Below, piece after piece: positions 57,561-64,000 of a stretch of 64,000 nt of DNA (positions within the stretch are counted from its first letter, which is position 1; the number at the start of each line of letters is the position of its first letter). The stretch lies in contig CM043946.1 of NCBI GenBank assembly GCA_014529385.2, positions 20,762,577 through 20,826,576 of the forward strand. The letters run 5' to 3'. The notes under the pieces are model-generated. The model ran no database searches. It saw only the letters and a program-made list of their open reading frames with translations, and was not told the origin of the DNA. This DNA comes from Adiantum capillus-veneris. Its lineage: Eukaryota > Streptophyta > Polypodiopsida > Polypodiales > Pteridaceae. The position numbers were made by a program, and so were the translations under genes.

Positions 57561-58079
57561 GCTATACTCTATAGCAAGAAGCATACAACCCTAGAAGCGT
57601 GTGTGTCAGATGCGATTGACTTAGGAGACAATTGTGATATTTTCAATGAAGAAGATGTCCTTGTGATAAGCCCACTAGCCAAGTTTGAACCAATTTGGAG
57701 CCTAAAATCTCAAATTTCCTTTATATCTACTGTTTCAGAGACCTAAAGCCAAAATCTAGTACCATTTTTACCCTATGCATCCAAATGATCCCATATTTCA
57801 CTCAGAGCATGGATTTGGTTTATACTTCAAGCATGTGATGTCAAGTTTGCAAAAAGTTGGAGAAAAAACTCAGCTACAAATAATCGCGATTATTTACTTT
57901 GGTTACAAATTTTTGTTTGGACTTTACAATTTTGTTCGTTGCATGTTTTTATGCATCTATGCTTGTTCAAAAATTGATTTGAATCAAATTGGACCAAAAT
58001 TGTCAGCATTTCACACTAAAGGACACTTCGGAGAAAAATCCATCAAATCTGCTAACTTTGACACTCTATTCACTGAACT
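57561..58079 (+). other. Spacer of element B with one palindrome
   Basis: Non-coding text between gag and the 3-prime block. It carries an ACAAATAATCG/CGATTATTTAC palindrome at 57876-57897 with an intact ATCGCGAT core. This matches the leader palindromes of B and not those of A. Confidence 0.75.
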
Positions 58080-60860
58080 GGAGCCATGGAAGCAGCAGAG
58101 AGGGCCAAGAAGAAGCTCAACCAGAAAGAAACATTGCAAGAACTACCAGCATACCAACTGGACCCCGATTCAGTCAAAACCGCCAAAGCAACCTATCTCT
58201 CAAAAGAACAGCTTGAAGAGCATCACACCAAAGTGTTCACTGGCTGATTCAAGAGTGAGGAGGGACGTCAGGTAGAGTTGCAACTCCTACCAAAATAAGT
58301 GTATGATGTCGTCTCAAATCCCAAAACCAAAGATGCCAATTAACGGCTAGGACTCAGAGACTTTTATGAATAGGAGCCGTGTGGAGTGGACTTCCAAAAA
58401 GCTTATGAGATTTTGTCCACAATCAAGAAAGATGGAACGGTGCAAATTCCTAACCAAGGAATTAGTGGAAGAAGAACTCAGACTGCCCACAGAAGGAATG
58501 ACAATGAGGGCAAGGGATAGGAAGACGGCCCAAACTTTCACAAAAGAAACCACAACGGCCACCTTTGTGGACCTTATTCACAAGCAGATTGAAGAGCGAG
58601 CCAAGATATACTACCAACACATCTATTTCCTTGATAGGAGGCCACCAAGCTATACAACACCAAACCATGCGGTTGCCACCACCTTCATGCAAGTCCTCAA
58701 GTCAACAAGCAGGCAACTAGTTGACCATGCTCAATATGTCTTCACCACTTTGAAAGGAGTAAAGAAAGAAGGAAAGATCACATACCTGGGTGCACCAGAG
58801 GTGTTGACAAGAATTGCATACCATGCCATCGGCATGGCCGATGACTTACCACCTGTCCCAAATCAAAACACTTGGATAGTGTCATCTCAACCATCTCCTC
58901 GAGCTATAAGATCGGCTAAGAGATCCTACAAATTTGATGAAGAATCTGTTGAAAGCTCACCGGAACGGCACAACAGTGAGAGCTCGGATAATGAAGAAAG
59001 GAGAGCACGCATAGAAGAGATGAAGAGGAAAGATGTGGCAACACACTAGGAGAAGCCTGTGCAAAAGCAAGCCTGGTTCAAAAGAGAGAAACACTCATAC
59101 CAACGCAGTTGCCAAGCACAAGGAAAGGACCCAAAAAAGTGGGTACGTATTGAGCCTAAAGGACCTAGAACAAAGCATCATACCAGAAAGCAATTTGAAG
59201 ATCCAACATAATCCTTGGAAAAAATGTACCAAGAAATAGAAGCTTTAAAATTGAAGGAAGCCGAAGAAGCGGCGAGAAAAGAAAAAGAGGTGGAAGAATA
59301 GCAAAAGAGAGTAGAGGAAACTACTGCACAAGGAGAAGCACAACATGCATAAGGCGACGTGTCTCCCCGCATTTCTTCTCTTGTCTTGGAGCACGAAGAT
59401 CAACCAATGCCGAGCCCACCACCATAACCGACAGTTAAAGACACAACAAATGAGCCAACAAAAGAAACAAAAGCTGAATAGGAAAAAATAACTGAAGCTA
59501 CACAAGAATCCAAACAGCAAGAAGCAGCGGAAAAAACACAACAAGCAGATGTCTCTAATCAAGAGAAGCAAAATGAGAAAGAGCCAGAGACAGAAAAGGC
59601 ATCCAATCCTGCACCAGAAGCGGACTCCACAAAATTTGAGCACACAAGAGAACAAGATTCCGAGGAAACACCCTCCACCTCAACACAGGTAGAGAAGGCC
59701 GAGGCACCACCCTCTACCTCCACAGAAAAATATTAGCCGATACAAGAGCAACAGTAGCAACCAATAGGCATGATGTAGCCAGCGGTAAAAGAATATGCAG
59801 AGACATCAAGACAAATAACACAAAGCAAAGATTGACAATGAAATGATGAAGTCATCCTGCAAGTAAACGAATATGCTAAGCAAATGCAGGAGATGACAGA
59901 AAGACTTCACTCAGAAGCACTTGACCGTAGCACACGGGCCAAAGAGTTAGAAATGGTGATCGATGCACTCCAAGGGGAGTTAGATGATAGACTTAATTTC
60001 ATCCCCAATCTATAGAGGCAAGTGCACGAGTTGAGAGCGGAGGCTAAACAACATCATCTCCAAGAGATAAGCAACAGAAAGAAATGGAAGAACTGGGTGA
60101 GAGCTACACAAACATGCAAGTCGAGGGTGCAGATAAACACCATCCGAAGTGGAGGTTGAGTTGGCTGAAAAAGAACCCGAGGTACTTGATTCTATTCACA
60201 AGAGCACCTGCAGCCTTGCAAAATAATCCTACCTTCTGTTCTATATGAAGAGTAAGAACCTGGAAAGCACATGAGGCACTACTAAAGAAGCGGCCAACTT
60301 GGCTGAATTTTCCCAGATTGCCTGCTCCAAAAAAGGGACCAACGATTGAAGAATACATGGTGAAAACCCTAAAGGGTGCCATGTCATTCTTTAAAAGTCT
60401 ACCAAAATTGTCGTGTGCTATACTATACAAAATATGTTGAATGCTGCTTACATGCATCAAAGTGTTCAATGAGCCAGAACAAGCAGGCACCCCTTAGATG
60501 TCATTCCTCAAGGGTAACAAAGGTTTGTGCTATGATCTCAATGGCCAACCTTTGAAGAAGTCCTCTATGTCTTCTACGCCAGATGCATGTTTCTACCTTC
60601 ACACAATATGCTATCGTTTGAGGAAGCATTCTGCATAGGATTCTTCACTTGGCGAACAAAGATATTCACGCCAATGATCACCAATCTAACCTCAAGGTTT
60701 GTAGGCTACTCAGAAGTGGAGCTAAAAAACAGAGTAACTATGTAGTCCTTGCAAGTGCCAGATAAAGAATGGAAAATCAGATATCAAAACGCTCTAACAG
60801 TGCTTAAAGACCGCCTCGCCTGCCGTCAGCTTGAAGACTACTTCATCCCATAAAGCTGTG
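58080..60860 (+). pseudogene. 3-prime coding block of unknown function, element B
   Basis: Collinear with 25073-28498 of element A. The first part has IYFLDRRPPSYTTPNHAVAT, where A has SKRPPRYTTPHGSISTT, and GAPEVLTRIAYHAIGMADDL, where A has GGEVLTRVIYHAIGVADQL. The middle is Glu/Gln/Lys-rich and coiled-coil-like (about 59040-60110). The last part has MVKTLKGAMS near 60357 (A: MVKTLQGAIA) and LSFEEAFCIGFFTW near 60610 (A: QTFEEAFYTGFFMY). Conservation of all three parts between diverged elements suggests they were under selection while the family was active. It is more worn than in A. Confidence 0.6.
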
Positions 60861-60878
60861 TCAAGGGACGACACAGGC

Positions 60879-60891
60879 AAGGAGAGGGGAA
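60879..60891 (+). other. Polypurine tract of element B
   Basis: AAGGAGAGGGGAA directly precedes the right LTR start TGTTAGTAGC. Confidence 0.85.
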
Positions 60892-61775
60892 TGTTAGTAG
60901 CAAGCTAACACAAACACCACGATACCATTTTTAAGAGTTCTCATTGTAAAACACTTATTATTTTGATAAATCAGGAATATTGTAACTCTTATTTTCTTGG
61001 ATAAAATTTATAATTAATGAGTCAGGGCTACAAGCTTCCAGATTGTATCAATCTGTCATTACCCATCTTTGGTAGAAATCCTAGATTATTAGTTTTGAAC
61101 ACCAAAAACCTTGGCTAAGGTATAAAAGCCAATTTTTGTAAGTTATTATTAAGTTTTGGATAATGAATTACACAGCGTCAGCTAACGACGCTCACTCCTC
61201 TCCTTCTCGTGCTTCCTACTCCCTCCTCGGTTGTCACATTGCAGTCACATTTGTTGCATTGCAACCGCAGGTAAGAGCTCTACGCATTGACATAAACACA
61301 TCACAATATTTTGTAGATTTTAGTGTCACTGATCTGCATCCTAATTTCATTATAACTAGTAATTTACACTTTCAAATAAAAAACTAAGCATAGGTGAGGT
61401 GTTGGGGCATCATTGCTAAGCATTTAGATGCATTGTGGATCAAAAACAACTAGGTCAAAAATCCACTGCTGCTAATAATCGCGATTTTAGAACTTGACCT
61501 AAAATGGGGTTTGAGATCATAAGCATGTGTGCTTAGATCTTATAAACATGTCCTAGAAGTTTCATTACGTTTGGATGTCATTTGATGCTGTAACGGATGT
61601 GATTTGTTGTCAATGAGCGATTGGCTTTTGGTGATTTCAGTCACTTGAGTGTAGCTTGAGCTAGATGTGAGTTGTTAGTTGTTTTCTGAGAAATTGACAA
61701 CCTCTTGTAGCCTCTATGCACTAGTCGAGTCAGCTTCATCCCATGGATTGACAATTTAATCGTGGTTATACGCAA
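60892..61775 (+). repeat. Right LTR of element B
   Basis: Starts TGTTAGTAGCAAGCTAAC and is collinear with 40566 onward. TATAAAAG is at 61121-61128 and TAATAATCGCGATTTTA at 61472-61488. Similarity to the left LTR fades at about 61765-61775, where minisatellite array 4 begins. Confidence 0.82.
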
Positions 61776-64000
61776 ACTTAGAGCATGGAGGATTTCGTTT
61801 TGGCATAGAATCGTAGAGGGCACCTTGTGCCCTAGGGCCATAGGGTGCTAACTTAAAGCATGCAGAATTTGTTGCTAACATAAAAGGTACCCTATGGCCC
61901 CAAGAGTGCTAGCAAAGATCATATTGGGTCTCTTACTAGCATAGAGAGAACTCTATGACCCTAGTTCCATAGGGCTCTAACATAGAGTCTATGAAGAGGC
62001 ACGCAAGTCACTGAATGTCCATAGGATACAAATATAGAGTCTCTAAAGGGGCAGTTAGGTCACTCAATGGTCTTGGGGCCATAAAGTATTCTATATGTAT
62101 GTAGTAGGGAATTCTCTTCAAGGACACCTTGGCCACCCTATGGACTTAGGGCCATGGGGTCTCAACGTAGACAATAGATGGTTTCTTATGATAGCACCCT
62201 ATGGCCCTAGGGCCACAGGGTTCCAACATAGAGCATATGGTGTTTCTTAGTAGCATATAGGCACCCTAGGGCCATAGGGTGTGAACGCAGAGCACACAAG
62301 GTTTCTTCCTAGCATAGACAATACCTTGTGGTAATAGCACCATAGGGTGCAAACATGAAACATTAGGGGTTTATATTAGCCTTGAGGGCACCTTGTGGCC
62401 CTAGGGCCATAGGGTGCCCACATAAAACATATTGAGGCCGTTCTTATTAGCATAGAGGGATCCTACGGCCCTGGGGCCATAGGGTGCCTATTTAGAGCAT
62501 GGAGGGATACCTTGTGACCCTCGGGTTATAGGGTGCCAACATTATGCATAGAGGGTTTGCTAGCATAGAGAACACCCTATGGCTTTAGGACCATAGGACG
62601 CCATCATTGCCCATGTACGATTTCTCTTTTACCATAGAGGACATCTTATGGATCTAGGGTCATAAGATGCCAACATAGTGCATAAATGGCTTCTTAGTAT
62701 ACACGTAAACATAGCGCAGAGATGGAATTTTACTATCATAAAGGCCATCCTATGGCCTTGGGACCATAGGGTGGCAACATAGAGCATAGAGGGATTTTTA
62801 TTAGCATCTTGTTGCCCTTGGGATGCCATAGTGCCATAAAGTGGTTTTTGTATATGTAGTAGGGTGAAAGCATGGTCACACTTTTTCATGTCCCGGACAA
62901 TGCTAACTAGCATAATTTTGACATATGCTAACTAGAACAATAACATGAGCTACATCTCCAAGATCTATGATATATCGGTAGAAATCTCTTGAAACAAAGA
63001 GTCCAAATGGACAACCTCCGATAAATTTTGATATTATTTGTAAAAATTTTATCGGACGCCCAACATTTTAAAGATGTGCTGACTTGAAAATGCTAACTCG
63101 CACAAAAAGCACGACATGTTAACATGCTTTCACCCAGTAGAGAATTCTCTCACACAAGACACCTTGTCCACCATCTGGCCCTTGGGCAAGATGGCCATAT
63201 GATAGTAGCATAGAGGACACCCTATAGCCCTAGGTTTTCCTTCTAGCCCTAGGGCCATACACTGCCAACATATAGTATACATGATTTCTTCGTAGAGAAA
63301 ACTTTTTAGACCTACGTGCAATAGAGTGGAAACTTAGACCATATAATGTATCTTATTGGCATAGAAGGGACCCTATGACCCTGGGGCCAAAGAGTAACAA
63401 TGTAGGGCATAAAGGGTCTCTAGGCTAGGATGAAGGGCACCTTCTGACCCTAGAGCCATAGGGTGCCAACATAGATAATAGAGGGTTTATTCCAAATCAT
63501 AGAGGGTCTCTTTATAGGATAATGGGCACCCTATGGCCCTAGGTCATAGGGTGCCAATATAGAGTCTCTAAGATGGCACCTAGGCTAAAGTGGTCTTTGC
63601 AAACATGGTAATAAGGAATACTATCAAAGGTGACATTTTCCACCCTATGGCCCTTGGGACCATAGAGTGCCAACAGAGAGCATGTAGGGTCTTTTTACTA
63701 TCCTAGAGAGCACCCTACGGCCCTGGGGCCATAGGATGTCACCAACATAGTCAAATGGGGAGAAAACATAGAGCATAGAGAGTTTCTTACAATCATGGAG
63801 GGCACCCTGTGTCCTTGGTGCCATAGGGTGCAAACATATAGCATGGAGGGTTTCTTGCTAGCATAGAGAGCACCCTATGGCCTTGGACCCATATAGTTCC
63901 AACAAAGAGCATAAAGGGTTTTTTTCTAGCATAGAGGATAGCTTGTTTCCCTGGGGTCATATGATACCAAAATAGAAGAGTATTAAGAAGGGCACCTAGG
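61776..64000. repeat. Minisatellite array 4, ~67 bp units, runs off the window
   Basis: About 30 units with cores like CCCTATGGCCCTAGGGCCAT and linkers GTGCCAACATAGAGCATAGA and GGGTTTCTTACTAGCATAG. The linkers are closest to those of array 2 but with AACATAGAGC in place of AATATAGAGC. A MITE at 62862-63135 interrupts it. The array continues beyond the right edge. Minus-strand ORFs here are repeat translations. Confidence 0.9.
62862..63135. mobile_element. 274-bp MITE with TIR GGGTGAAAGCATG
   Basis: Begins GGGTGAAAGCATG and ends with its exact inverted copy CATGCTTTCACCC. AGTA flanks both sides (62858-62861 and 63136-63139). The paralogous repeat unit at 62101-62116 reads GTAGTAGGGAATTCTC without the insert, matching the flanks GTAGTA and GAGAATTCTC. 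The interior has a repeated GCTAACTAG/GCTAACTCG phrase and no coding sequence. The superfamily is uncertain because of the 4-bp duplication. Confidence 0.85.

Larger units (their letters stand above)
40566..61775 (+). mobile_element. Element B: giant Ty3/Gypsy LTR retrotransposon, fossil with nested insertions
   Basis: Related to element A. Parts: left LTR (40566-41483), primer site (41488-41505), long leader with palindromes, ORF ahead of gag and gag (56252-57560), a spacer with one palindrome, 3-prime coding block (58080-60860), polypurine tract and right LTR (60892 to about 61775). No pol of its own is visible on the plus strand. Element C, in reverse orientation and itself holding element D, sits between the leader and the gag-side ORF. 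The LTRs match at about 89-90% by eye, the oldest-looking of the LTR elements here. It is heavily broken. The right end is fused to minisatellite array 4, and no target duplication can be read. Confidence 0.8.

Overview
The window looks like repeat-dominated nuclear DNA of a land plant with a large genome. The support is three kinds of LTR retroelement with plant-type parts: giant Ty3/Gypsy elements primed on a tRNA-Asp-like site, a chromodomain-type Gypsy element, and a Ty1/Copia element primed on initiator tRNA-Met. Small DNA transposons and one interrupted gene with plant-type splice sites add to this. I cannot name the species. A non-seed plant is a guess, not a reading. No complete host gene is visible.

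Layout. 165-1495 is minisatellite array 1, with ~60 bp units that each carry a near-perfect inverted repeat. 1496-6120 is mostly unassigned, with small local repeats. 6121-6187 is a GA microsatellite. 6185-6927 opens minisatellite array 2, which holds Gypsy element A (8240-29350, 21.1 kb, flanked by the 5-bp duplication GGACC). The array resumes at 29351 and runs to about 31420. A 1.31 kb stretch of array plus the start of A's left LTR is tandemly duplicated (6323-7637 and 7638-8949). Element A itself carries a 1.3 kb DNA-transposon-like insertion (16152-17468).

31450-38955 holds the remains of an unrecognised spliced gene, split by an antisense Copia element (32612-37793). 39285-39900 is minisatellite array 3. 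40566-61775 is a second giant Gypsy element (B), related to A. It holds a third relative in reverse orientation (C, about 44500-55830), and C holds chromovirus-like element D (48070-53097, duplication TGTTG). A 451 bp inverted-repeat element also sits in C. 61776 to the end is minisatellite array 4, with a 274 bp MITE inside.

The giant elements share unusual parts. There is an ORF before gag (A and B). Two successive zinc-binding modules precede the integrase core, and a second retropepsin-like domain follows integrase (A and C). A 3-prime coding block of unknown function is shared by A and B. The long non-coding parts of A and B carry 18-22 bp palindromes with an ATCGCGAT core at about 290 bp intervals. 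The palindrome arms differ between A and B but match between the leader and 3-prime region of the same element. These palindromes, the doubled domains and the palindromic minisatellites are the most novel-looking signals. All retroelements here are old copies, broken in several places.
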